The translations under genes and the position numbers were made by a program. Of a stretch of 7,937 nucleotides of DNA, positions 1 through 5,105 are shown piece by piece. The notes under the pieces were generated by a model, which was given only the letters and a program-made list of their open reading frames with translations, did not search any database and had not been told where the DNA came from. Origin of the DNA: JBFLYE01 sp040756715 [NCBI: bacterium] (lineage in GTDB: Bacteria > UBA9089 > UBA9088); assembly GCA_040756715.1 (NCBI GenBank), contig JBFLYE010000181.1, forward strand, positions 1 to 7,937, read 5' to 3'. Positions within the stretch are counted from its first letter, which is position 1. Every line of letters begins with the position of its first letter.

Positions 1-63
1 AAACTTGCTTTCCTGGTTTCCTCATCATTGGCGAAATGATGAGGAAACCAGGAAAGCAAGTTT
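1..63. repeat. Perfect 29-bp fold-back palindrome at the window edge
   Basis: Bases 1-29 are the exact reverse complement of bases 35-63, with only GGCGA (30-34) as loop. The right arm lies in a readable GNAT acetyltransferase frame (NDEETRKASF), so the left arm is that coding sequence turned round rather than upstream gene sequence. It starts exactly at base 1, so the true arm length cannot be seen. A coding palindrome this perfect at an edge is typical of a chimeric read or an assembly fold-back at a contig end. A genuine inverted duplication is the alternative. There is no U-run, so I do not call it a terminator. Confidence 0.9.
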
Positions 64-163
64 TAATTCTGAATTTATTTCTTATGCGGTTCATAAAGAA
101 TGGTTTAATAGATCTTTGAATGATTCTAATCGCTACATTTATATTGTAGAAGCAGTTTCATAA
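29..163 (+). pseudogene. GNAT acetyltransferase, N-terminal fragment (truncated)
   Basis: The frame reads WRNDEETRKASF, then ISYAVHKEWFNRSLND, then RYIYIVEAVS and a TAA at 161-163. This matches the N-terminal part of GNAT N-acetyltransferases found in sugar-nucleotide and nonulosonic acid clusters, where a WRND..(V/T)R..SFN stretch precedes a conserved H..WF..(K/R)L.D..(C/R)..YI block. The family normally runs on for about 100 more residues containing the acetyl-CoA-binding loop, and none of that follows. The upstream side is lost in the palindrome. The last codons fall inside the 66-bp inverted-repeat element starting at 155, which may be what cut the gene. With the flippase next door, the original enzyme probably acetylated an amino-sugar precursor of a surface glycan; this is inference. 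The family call is by eye. Confidence 0.6.
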
Positions 164-220
164 GGGTCAAGAGGCTCTTGTTTTATAAGGAGTTATACCC
201 CACAAAAGGACTTATGAAAC
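155..220. repeat. 66-bp element with 10-bp terminal inverted repeats
   Basis: GTTTCATAAG at 155-164 is matched by its perfect reverse complement CTTATGAAAC at 211-220. Inside is a smaller palindrome, CAAGAGGCTCTTG at 168-180, followed by TTTTAT, which could act as a weak terminator. The left terminus coincides with the point where GNAT homology ends, and its TCATAA supplies the stop codon. No clear target-site duplication is visible in the flanks (AGCA and CAGT), so a MITE origin is only a guess. Confidence 0.5.
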
Positions 221-264
221 CAGTTCTAGAATGATTAAAACTTGCAATTTATCAACTAAGGAAA

Positions 265-1830
265 TTGCTTTCAAAAGAAGATTCACTTAAAAAACGATAC
301 TTTTATAAGTTATTTGCCAACCTTTTTAGCATGGTGATGGGGTTAATCACTGCCACTATAACCCCTCGGGCGCTTGGCCCTCAAACCTATGGCAATTTTA
401 ACTTCCTGACAAATTTTTTCCATCAAATTGTTGCTTTTTTGGATATGGGCACTTCTATAGGGTTCTATGCAAAGCTTTCTCAAAGGCAAAAAGATTACGC
501 TTTAATAACCTTTTATTTCTATTTTATGGCAATTGTTGCTGGTTTGGTAATTCTATTTCCCATCGTAGCATTTAAGACCTCCCTATTTAAATTCATCTGG
601 CCTGACCAGACGATACATTTTGTTTTTCTGGCTGCTCTATTTGGTATTTTAACCTGGCTAATCCAGATATTAACCAAAATTACTGATGCTTATGGATTGA
701 CAGCTCCGGCAGAGATTGTTAAAGCCCTGGAATGCGGATTTTTGACTTTAATCCTGGGGCTTCTCTATATATTTGGGAGGTTGAATTTAGAAAGCCTATT
801 TTACTCTCAAATATTTTTATCAGTTATTTTAGGTTTTGTCTTTTGGTGGATAATTAAGCCCAAATGTAAGGAGATAGGGTGGAAGATAAATACTACCAAG
901 ATTAAAAATTATCTCAAAGAATTTTATACATATAGTCATCCATTATTTGTATATGCTTTGGTGGGTTTACTCGTAGGTTTATTGGACAGATGGCTACTTC
1001 AAATATTTGCAGGAAGCAGAGAGCAAGGATTTTATGGATTATCCTATACGATTGGCGCATTTTGTTCCCTTTTTACCGGGGCAATGCAGCCATTGCTGAT
1101 GAGGGAATTTTCTATTTCTTATGGAGATAAGAATATAGAGCAGATGAAAATTCTCTTTAGAAAATATATCCCCCTATTTTATTCAATTGCCGCTTATTTC
1201 GCATGTTTTGTTGCCATTCAATCAGCAAAGGTTGTGTATATTTTTGCTGGAAGCAAGTATCATGCGGCAATTTTACCTGTTGCTATAATGGCTTTTTTTC
1301 CCATCCATCAGACCTATGGACAGCTAAGCGGCTCTGTGTTTTATGCAACTGATCAGACTGCTTTATATCGTAATATCGGTATCACTATGATGCTAATAGG
1401 ATTGCCGATAACCTATATTTTACTCGCACCAACGAATATGTTTGGGCTTGAGGCAGGAGCTTTAGGTTTAGCAATTAAAATGGTTGCTTTACAATTTATT
1501 ACCGTTAATATACAATTATATTTTAATGCCAAGTATCTCAGATTCTCTTATTTTAGGTATTTGGGACACCAGATATTGGTTTTATTATGCTTTACAGGCT
1601 TAGCAGGTGTATCATATCTGGTGATTGATTATTCAATAAATAATTTAAATGTAGTGATAAGATTTCTCTTATCAGGAATGGTTTATACAGGCTTAGTGGC
1701 TCTCCTTACATATTATGTGCCTATTGTTTTCGGTTTAAATAAGCCTCTGTTAAATTCAATAATTAGTATGTGTTTAGCTTTAAGGGAACAAATGAAATCC
1801 GAAATCAAAAAAACAAATTCAAATGACTAA
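265..1830 (+). CDS. Polysaccharide flippase of the Wzx / MATE-like (MOP) family
   Basis: A 521-aa integral inner-membrane protein, close to the usual flippase length, with about a dozen hydrophobic segments spread over residues 16-495. Family features seen are the basic, amphipathic start (KKRYFYKLFANL), the PRALGPQTYGNFNF signature at residues 34-47, and a charged LLDRWLL element near 239-245. Such proteins move undecaprenyl-linked oligosaccharide units from the cytoplasmic to the periplasmic side. The start is TTG at 265, with AAGGAA ending only two bases upstream; the frame is closed by a TGA at 232-234 and has no ATG near the N-terminus. The last residues (about 510-521, KSEIKKTNSND) are read from an ATCCGAAATC / AATTCAAA repeat rather than conserved protein. 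The stop overlaps the head of a four-helix-bundle gene relic. The GNAT fragment upstream supports a surface-glycan setting. The exact substrate cannot be inferred. Confidence 0.88.
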   Translation: MLSKEDSLKKRYFYKLFANLFSMVMGLITATITPRALGPQTYGNFNFLTNFFHQIVAFLDMGTSIGFYAKLSQRQKDYALITFYFYFMAIVAGLVILFPIVAFKTSLFKFIWPDQTIHFVFLAALFGILTWLIQILTKITDAYGLTAPAEIVKALECGFLTLILGLLYIFGRLNLESLFYSQIFLSVILGFVFWWIIKPKCKEIGWKINTTKIKNYLKEFYTYSHPLFVYALVGLLVGLLDRWLLQIFAGSREQGFYGLSYTIGAFCSLFTGAMQPLLMREFSISYGDKNIEQMKILFRKYIPLFYSIAAYFACFVAIQSAKVVYIFAGSKYHAAILPVAIMAFFPIHQTYGQLSGSVFYATDQTALYRNIGITMMLIGLPITYILLAPTNMFGLEAGALGLAIKMVALQFITVNIQLYFNAKYLRFSYFRYLGHQILVLLCFTGLAGVSYLVIDYSINNLNVVIRFLLSGMVYTGLVALLTYYVPIVFGLNKPLLNSIISMCLALREQMKSEIKKTNSND

Positions 1831-1921
1831 AATTAAAAATTCAAAACAATATAATTTAGAGGAACGAACGCTAATGTTTAGAATTTTGAATTTAGATATC
1901 GTTTCGTGCTTCGGATTTCGT
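1791..1921. repeat. Nested inverted repeats spanning the flippase 3' end
   Basis: There are two nested stems. The outer pair is GAAATCCGAA (1794-1803) with TTCGGATTTC (1910-1919). The inner pair is AAATTCAAAA (1837-1846) with TTTTGAATTT (1884-1893). Both are perfect 10-bp matches. The outer left arm is inside the flippase coding region. No T-tract follows the right arm, so this is better described as a palindromic intergenic repeat unit than as a classical terminator. The AATTCAAAA vocabulary recurs around 4535-4560 and 7412-7495. Confidence 0.6.
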
Positions 1922-1978
1922 ACCTTCTTTCATTTTAACTTCCTTTCTTCTTCTCGTCTACCTAAACATATACTATAA
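1823..1978 (+). pseudogene. Four-helix-bundle (23S rRNA IVS-type) protein gene, 5' relic
   Basis: An ATG at 1823, inside the last codons of the flippase, opens a frame reading MTKIKNSKQYNLEERTLMF. The NSKQY(D/N)LEERT block is the characteristic start of the small four-helix-bundle proteins related to those encoded in 23S rRNA intervening sequences, which are usually about 115-130 aa and scattered through candidate-phylum genomes. Homology stops at about 1879. The frame then runs through the repeat arms and ends at the TAA at 1976-1978, so only about 19 of 51 codons look genuine. I read it as the severed head of a gene, not an active protein. The family assignment rests on one short motif. Confidence 0.5.
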
Positions 1979-1979
1979 T
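1974..1979 (+). promoter_or_regulatory. Possible -10 box before the DUF502 operon
   Basis: A perfect TATAAT lies here, preceded by the overlapping TATACT (1969-1974). No good -35 hexamer sits 16-18 bp upstream; the spacing positions read TTCTCG or TCTTCT. If used, the transcript would start near 1986, leaving almost no leader before the 1994 ATG, which also lacks a Shine-Dalgarno sequence. In such AT-rich DNA a chance match is quite possible. Confidence 0.25.
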
Positions 1980-1993
1980 TTTAAATGCTTAAG

Positions 1994-2611
1994 ATGTCAA
2001 GAGTAAAGGGATATTTTATTACAGGGCTGATTGCGGTTATCCCTATTGCAGCAACCATTGCTATCCTTATCCTTTCTTTAAAGGTTGTAAATAGCCTTTT
2101 AAGTATGCCCATATCCAGGGCTTTTGGGATAAAATATAGATTTTTATCTGGCCCTCTTGACTTTTTTTCTGGGGTGTTCATTACAATTCTTGTTATCCTT
2201 ATTGCTGGATATATTACCACAAACCTAGGAAAAAGGGGGGTATTTGGATGGATAAAAAATTTAGTAGGAAGGGTTCCTGTCATAAACAACCTCTATGCCT
2301 CAGTAAAACAGCTTGTTGAGATCTTTATTCTAAATAAGGCAATTGAAGGGTTCACCAGGGTTGTGTTGGTTGAATATCCAAGAAAGGGATTGTACGCCAT
2401 TGGTTTTGTAACCGCCAAGTCAGGAGAGGATATGGATAAGGAAACGGGAAAAAGGCTTATAAATGTTTATTTTCCAAACTCATTTGATCTAGCCTCTGGC
2501 TTTTTTGTCTTAATAGATGAGGATGAGGTGATAAAGTTGGATATTCCGGTTGATGAAGGCTTTAAAATGGTAATCTCAGGAGGCCTTATTGTTCCAGAGA
2601 AATGGCAATAA
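1994..2611 (+). CDS. DUF502 family membrane protein, first tandem copy
   Basis: A 205-aa protein of the DUF502 (PF04367) family, whose biochemical role is unknown. It has two membrane segments: one near residues 8-28, starting at the FITGLIAVIP family motif, and one near 56-76 (FSGVFITILVILIAGYI). A soluble domain follows with the conserved VVLVEYPRKGLYAIGFVT block (about 123-140) and a closing DEGFKMVISGGLIVP (about 187-201). The usual P-T-x-P-N-P-T-S-G loop is altered to PNSFDLASG. I chose the ATG at 1994 because it aligns codon for codon with the start of the second copy at exactly 650 bases offset. An in-frame ATG at 1985 would add MLK. Neither has a clear ribosome binding site. It is the first gene of a DUF502-DUF502-HU operon, 32 bases ahead of its paralogue. 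Confidence 0.85.
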   Translation: MSRVKGYFITGLIAVIPIAATIAILILSLKVVNSLLSMPISRAFGIKYRFLSGPLDFFSGVFITILVILIAGYITTNLGKRGVFGWIKNLVGRVPVINNLYASVKQLVEIFILNKAIEGFTRVVLVEYPRKGLYAIGFVTAKSGEDMDKETGKRLINVYFPNSFDLASGFFVLIDEDEVIKLDIPVDEGFKMVISGGLIVPEKWQ

Positions 2612-2643
2612 AAGATTTAGAATTTAGGATTTAGGAATTTAAA
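2612..2643 (+). repeat. ATTTAGGA-type tandem repeat carrying a Shine-Dalgarno
   Basis: The gap between the two DUF502 genes is almost wholly degenerate copies of a 7-8 bp unit (GATTTAG, AATTTAGGA, TTTAGGA). The last copy places AGGA at 2633-2636, seven bases before the ATG at 2644, a good ribosome binding site. The repeat therefore seems to double as the translation signal of the second gene. The same vocabulary recurs at 3505-3578. Confidence 0.6.
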
Positions 2644-3252
2644 ATGTCAAAGGTAAAAGGATATTTTATTACAGGGCTGATTGCGGTTATCCCTATGGCA
2701 GCAACCATTGGCATTCTTATTTTTTCTTTAAAGATTACCAGAAGCCTTTTAAGTATGCCCATATCTAGGGCTTTAGGAATAAAATATGGATTTTTGTCGG
2801 GTTTTCTTGACCTTTTTGCTGGGGTTTTTATTACCATTCTTGTTATCCTTACGGCAGGATATATTACCACAAAGATAGGGAAAATAGGTGTATTTACCTG
2901 GATTGAGGGTTTAATGAAAAATCTTCCGGTGGTAAATAGCCTTTATACCTCGATAAAACAACTGGTTGATATTTTTATCTTAAATAAGGCAATTGAAGGG
3001 TTCACCAGGGTTGTGTTGGTTGAATATCCAAGAAAGGGATTGTACGCCATTGGTTTTGTAACCGCCAAATCAGGAAAGAAATTAGACGAGCTTACTGGAA
3101 GAAGGCTTATTAGCATTTATGTTCCAAAGCCATTAAGCATTGCCTCTGGTTTTTTTATTCTAGCCTGCGAGGATGAGATTATTCAGCTAGACATCCCTCT
3201 TGATGAAGGCTTTAAAATGGTTGTCTCAGCAGGGCTTGTTATTCCAAAATGA
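2644..3252 (+). CDS. DUF502 family membrane protein, second tandem copy
   Basis: A 202-aa paralogue of the preceding gene, about three quarters identical at protein level by eye. It has the same plan: FITGLIAVIP and a first membrane segment at about 8-28, a second hydrophobic segment at about 56-76, the VVLVEYPRKGLYAIGFVT block, and DEGFKMVVSAGLVIPK at the C-terminus. The DNA aligns to copy one without gaps at a 650-base offset over the first two thirds. An 88-nt stretch (2981-3068) is identical to 2331-2418, including third positions, while its flanks have diverged. The start has AGGA seven bases upstream. The TGA stop at 3250-3252 overlaps the HU gene start (ATGA), implying translational coupling. 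The function is unknown. The two copies might form a hetero-oligomer or simply be a recent duplication. Confidence 0.87.
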   Translation: MSKVKGYFITGLIAVIPMAATIGILIFSLKITRSLLSMPISRALGIKYGFLSGFLDLFAGVFITILVILTAGYITTKIGKIGVFTWIEGLMKNLPVVNSLYTSIKQLVDIFILNKAIEGFTRVVLVEYPRKGLYAIGFVTAKSGKKLDELTGRRLISIYVPKPLSIASGFFILACEDEIIQLDIPLDEGFKMVVSAGLVIPK

Positions 3253-3533
3253 CAAAAAAAGACTTGGGTTTGCAAGTAGCAGAAAAATTGGGCTTTAAAA
3301 AGGATGACGCAATCCTTATAGTAGATAAGATTTTTTCCGCAATAACAGAGATTCTTAAAGAAAATAAAAGGATTGAAATTAGGGGATTTGGAAGCTTTGC
3401 TGTTGTCCAAAGAAAGCCAAAGAAGGGAAGGATAATAAAAACACAAGAGGTAGTGAATATACCTTCCCAGAAAACCGTTGTATTTATTAGGGGAAAGAAG
3501 ATGGAGAATTTAGAATTAGGATTTAAGATTTAA
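3249..3533 (+). CDS. HU/IHF-family DNA-binding protein with atypical arm tip
   Basis: A 94-aa nucleoid protein, usual size for the family. The N-terminal helices (MTKKDLGLQVAEKLG...) are followed by the signature RGFGSFAVVQRKPKKGR at about 45-61 and the DNA-binding beta arm to about residue 80. In typical HU/IHF the arm tip reads G-R-N-P-x-T-G, with the proline wedging into the minor groove. Here it reads GRIIKTQ (60-66), so the Asn, the intercalating Pro and the second Gly are replaced by Ile, Ile and Gln. DNA contact probably remains, but sharp kinking may be reduced; this is inference. The last eight or so residues (ENLELGFKI) are read from an ATTTAGGA repeat. The start overlaps the DUF502 stop as ATGA and has no good ribosome binding site, so translation likely depends on coupling. 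It converges on the pseudouridine synthase gene. Confidence 0.9.
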   Translation: MTKKDLGLQVAEKLGFKKDDAILIVDKIFSAITEILKENKRIEIRGFGSFAVVQRKPKKGRIIKTQEVVNIPSQKTVVFIRGKKMENLELGFKI

Positions 3534-3578
3534 AACAATTGATTCAAATTCCTAATTCCTAAATCCCAATTCCTAAAT
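3505..3578. repeat. Convergent ATTTAGGA-type repeat arms between HU and RluD-like genes
   Basis: The plus-strand arm (GAATTTAGAATTAGGATTT, 3506-3524) faces an inverted arm made of AATTCCTAATTCCTAAAT and a further copy at 3547-3578. The best stem pairs GAATTAGGA (3513-3521) with TCCTAATTC (3550-3558) and extends outward with one bulged base. The left arm encodes the C-terminus of HU, and the right arm encodes the C-terminus of the RluD-like protein on the other strand. It could help end transcription from both sides, but there is no clear T-run on either side. Confidence 0.6.
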
Positions 3579-4455
3579 CATTTTCTGATTGGCTAAACAT
3601 ATTGTGCATATCCTCTGGAGGCTCTACCACAAAGGAGAGGGGTTTATTTGTTATGGGATGGGGAAAAGATAAAGAAAAGGCATGGAGGAAAGAGCGATTG
3701 ATTAAGCTTGTCTTTTTTCCATATGCCTTATCACCGATTACAGGGTGTTGGATGCTTGCCAGATGAACCCTTATCTGGTGTGTCCTTCCTGTTTCAAGGG
3801 AAACCTCTAATAATGACATATCCTTTCTTCTTTCTAATACCTTGTAAAATGTCTTTGCTTTCTTCATCTTCCTCCCATAGGGTTTCATCAACACCCCTCC
3901 TTTTTTTGGCCTTCCAATGGGAATTGAAATTTCTCCCTTATCTTCCTTTACACTCCCTAATACCCAGGCAAGATACCTTCTCTTAACAAAGCGCTCTTTT
4001 ATCATCTTTACTAATCTTTCGTATGCCTCTTTTGTTTTTGCTATAACAATAAGCCCGGATGTATCCTTATCAAGCCTGTGGACAATCCCTGGTCTATCTG
4101 GATTACCTGTATCTGGAAGGGAGGTATGAAAAAGGAGGGCATTAACCAATGTCGCCTTCCTTATCTTTGCTGTTGGATGGGTAATCATACCCGCTGGCTT
4201 ATTGACAACAATTATATCAGAATCTTCATAGACAATATCCAAAGGAACATTTTCTGGCTTAATTGCGGTATCTTCAAAGGCAATTTCAATCCTTTCCCCT
4301 ATTTTTGTCTTATGATGTGGCTTTATAAATTTTCCATCTACCTTAACTTTGCCCTCCTTTATCAAAAATGCTACCTTTGACCTTGATAAATTAAGCCTTT
4401 TTGATAAAAATATATCAATTCTTTCACCCCCTCTATCAACTATAGTATCTTCCAT
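3559..4455 (-). CDS. rluD: RluA/RluD-family 23S rRNA pseudouridine synthase
   Basis: A 298-aa cytoplasmic enzyme of normal family length that converts specific uridines in RNA to pseudouridine. It has an N-terminal S4 RNA-binding domain (about 11-60: RIDIFLSKRLNLSRSKVAFLI, then KVKVDGK). The catalytic domain opens with VVNKPAGMITHP (about 83-94). The catalytic motif HRLDKDTSGL is at 126-135, with the active Asp at 129, and the conserved ETGRTHQIRVH is at 221-231. The S4 domain plus this length favour RluD-like enzymes (helix 69 of 23S rRNA) over RluA, but the exact target is not certain. The ATG at 4455 fits the domain start; its ribosome binding site is weak. The C-terminal tail NDLGIGI is read from an inverted ATTTAGGA repeat and is unlikely to be functional. 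The gene stands alone on the minus strand, with the repeat copy at 4482-4630 just upstream. Confidence 0.92.
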   Translation of the reverse strand: MEDTIVDRGGERIDIFLSKRLNLSRSKVAFLIKEGKVKVDGKFIKPHHKTKIGERIEIAFEDTAIKPENVPLDIVYEDSDIIVVNKPAGMITHPTAKIRKATLVNALLFHTSLPDTGNPDRPGIVHRLDKDTSGLIVIAKTKEAYERLVKMIKERFVKRRYLAWVLGSVKEDKGEISIPIGRPKKGGVLMKPYGRKMKKAKTFYKVLERRKDMSLLEVSLETGRTHQIRVHLASIQHPVIGDKAYGKKTSLINRSFLHAFSLSFPHPITNKPLSFVVEPPEDMHNMFSQSENDLGIGI

Positions 4456-4481
4456 TACTTAGTGCAAAAATAGATAGGGTT

Positions 4482-4630
4482 GTGTTTATCTGTTAAAAAT
4501 TCATCCACCTTTTAAGAAATTTTGAATTCTAAATTTCAAAATTCAACATTCAAAATTCATAATTTTATAAAGTTTTCCTTAAGATTATCTAAACACATAC
4601 ATTTTGTAAAGCGTTATGGAATTAACTATA
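4482..4630. repeat. Intergenic repeat, copy A (upstream of the rluD-like gene)
   Basis: Three blocks are shared with 7384-7526. Bases 4511-4536 equal 7396-7421 (26 nt). Bases 4535-4572 equal 7470-7507 (38 nt). Bases 4607-4630 match 7503-7526 with one difference. A looser TGTGTTTA.CTGTT block near 4484 also matches near 7385. Copy A has a 34-nt insertion (4573-4606) bounded by TAAAG repeats where copy B runs straight on. Copy B has about 48 nt that copy A lacks. Both copies sit 20-30 bases ahead of a minus-strand gene, so they could carry promoter or leader signals, or be a dispersed palindromic repeat. Confidence 0.75.
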
Positions 4631-4671
4631 CCTTAAGCTTGCCATCCATCTATTTTATTATACTTAACTTT

Positions 4672-4735
4672 ATGGTAATATATCCAGCAATTGATATTAG
4701 GGAGGGAAGGGCTTACACAGGGAGATTTTAAAAGG
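4672..4735 (+). pseudogene. hisA: hisA 5' fragment (with an 8-nt internal loss)
   Basis: The ATG at 4672 opens MVIYPAIDIREGR, the canonical start of HisA, the ProFAR isomerase of histidine synthesis. One frame over, 4712-4735 continues as LTQGDFKR, again canonical HisA. Between Arg13 and Leu the family has Cys-Val-Arg (9 nt), but only one base is present, so about 8 nt are missing and the frame is broken. HisA is normally about 240 aa, and here the match ends after about 24 residues, where glycosyltransferase sequence begins. TATACT lies shortly before the ATG (4660-4665) and may be part of the old upstream region. It is oriented opposite to the intact genes on both sides. Confidence 0.7.
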
Positions 4736-5041
4736 TAATTGTTCAAAAATCTCTTAAGGAAGGATTTCGAGGCCCTGTGGAAGGCAAAGGCGGTTGTAGC
4801 TTCCAATGTAGGTGGTATTCCTTTGCAGATAAAGCATAAATACTCCGGTCTTTTATGTCATTCCATTGAAGGTGCTGCCTTTGCCATAAAACAGTTGCTT
4901 AATAGTCCAGAATATGCCAAAAAATTAGGAGAAAATGGCAAAGAGCATATAAAAAATAATTTTCTCCTTACCAGACACTTAAGGGATTATATGCTCTTAT
5001 TTCTTTCTTTATCTCACAATGAGGATATTGTTTATTTATAG
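4735..5041 (+). pseudogene. GT4-family glycosyltransferase, C-terminal fragment (frameshifted)
   Basis: The fragment starts mid-protein as VIVQKSLKEGF (4735-4767). After a single base it continues in the next frame with EALWKAKAVVASNVGG, then IPLQI, SGLLCHSIEGAA, and the C-terminus NFLLTRHLRDYMLLFLSL to a TAG at 5039-5041. In GT4 enzymes of the trehalose-synthase (TreT) type the join normally reads EGFGLxVxEALWK, so about 14 nt are missing. These are the nucleotide-sugar-binding C-terminal features of a GT-B fold. The N-terminal acceptor half, about 300 residues, is absent. The TTG at 4739 would open a frame but gives a nonsense N-terminus, so I do not treat it as a gene. The fragment joins hisA sequence without a gap. 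Confidence 0.75.
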
Positions 5042-5105
5042 CATCTTTCATAAATGATTCAGAGAGACAGATTAAATCAGTAAACTTTGGCAAAGTTTAA
5101 GATAG

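Noticed and set aside
168-184. CAAGAGGCTCTTG followed by TTTTAT as an intrinsic terminator
   Set aside because: The stem is only about five pairs with a tiny loop and four Ts. It is mentioned under the 66-bp element but is too weak to call alone.
1981-2870. Minus-strand open frames (1981-2289 and 2631-2870) opposite the DUF502 genes
   Set aside because: They mirror each other only because the plus-strand genes are duplicates. They have no family resemblance or start signals of their own.
2331-3068. The 88-nt identical tracts as CRISPR or mobile repeats
   Set aside because: They are in-frame parts of paralogous coding genes, with only two copies and no spacer structure.
3708-4380. Plus-strand open frames opposite the pseudouridine synthase gene
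   Set aside because: They are antisense shadows of a gene with full catalytic motifs.
4522-4731. Open frame of 69 codons ending in MVIYPAIDIREGRAYTGRF
   Set aside because: The first 50 codons are repeat and leader sequence without protein character. Only the hisA-derived start at 4672 is meaningful, and it is frameshifted.
4739-5041. Treating the TTG-initiated 100-codon frame as an intact small glycosyltransferase
   Set aside because: Its first ten residues are an out-of-frame reading of the conserved VIVQKSLKEGF block, and the catalytic N-terminal half is missing, so it is a fragment.
5081-5099. Hairpin TAAACTTT-GGC-AAAGTTTA as a terminator for the foldase gene
   Set aside because: The 8-bp stem is AT-rich and no T-run follows on either strand, so termination is not supported.
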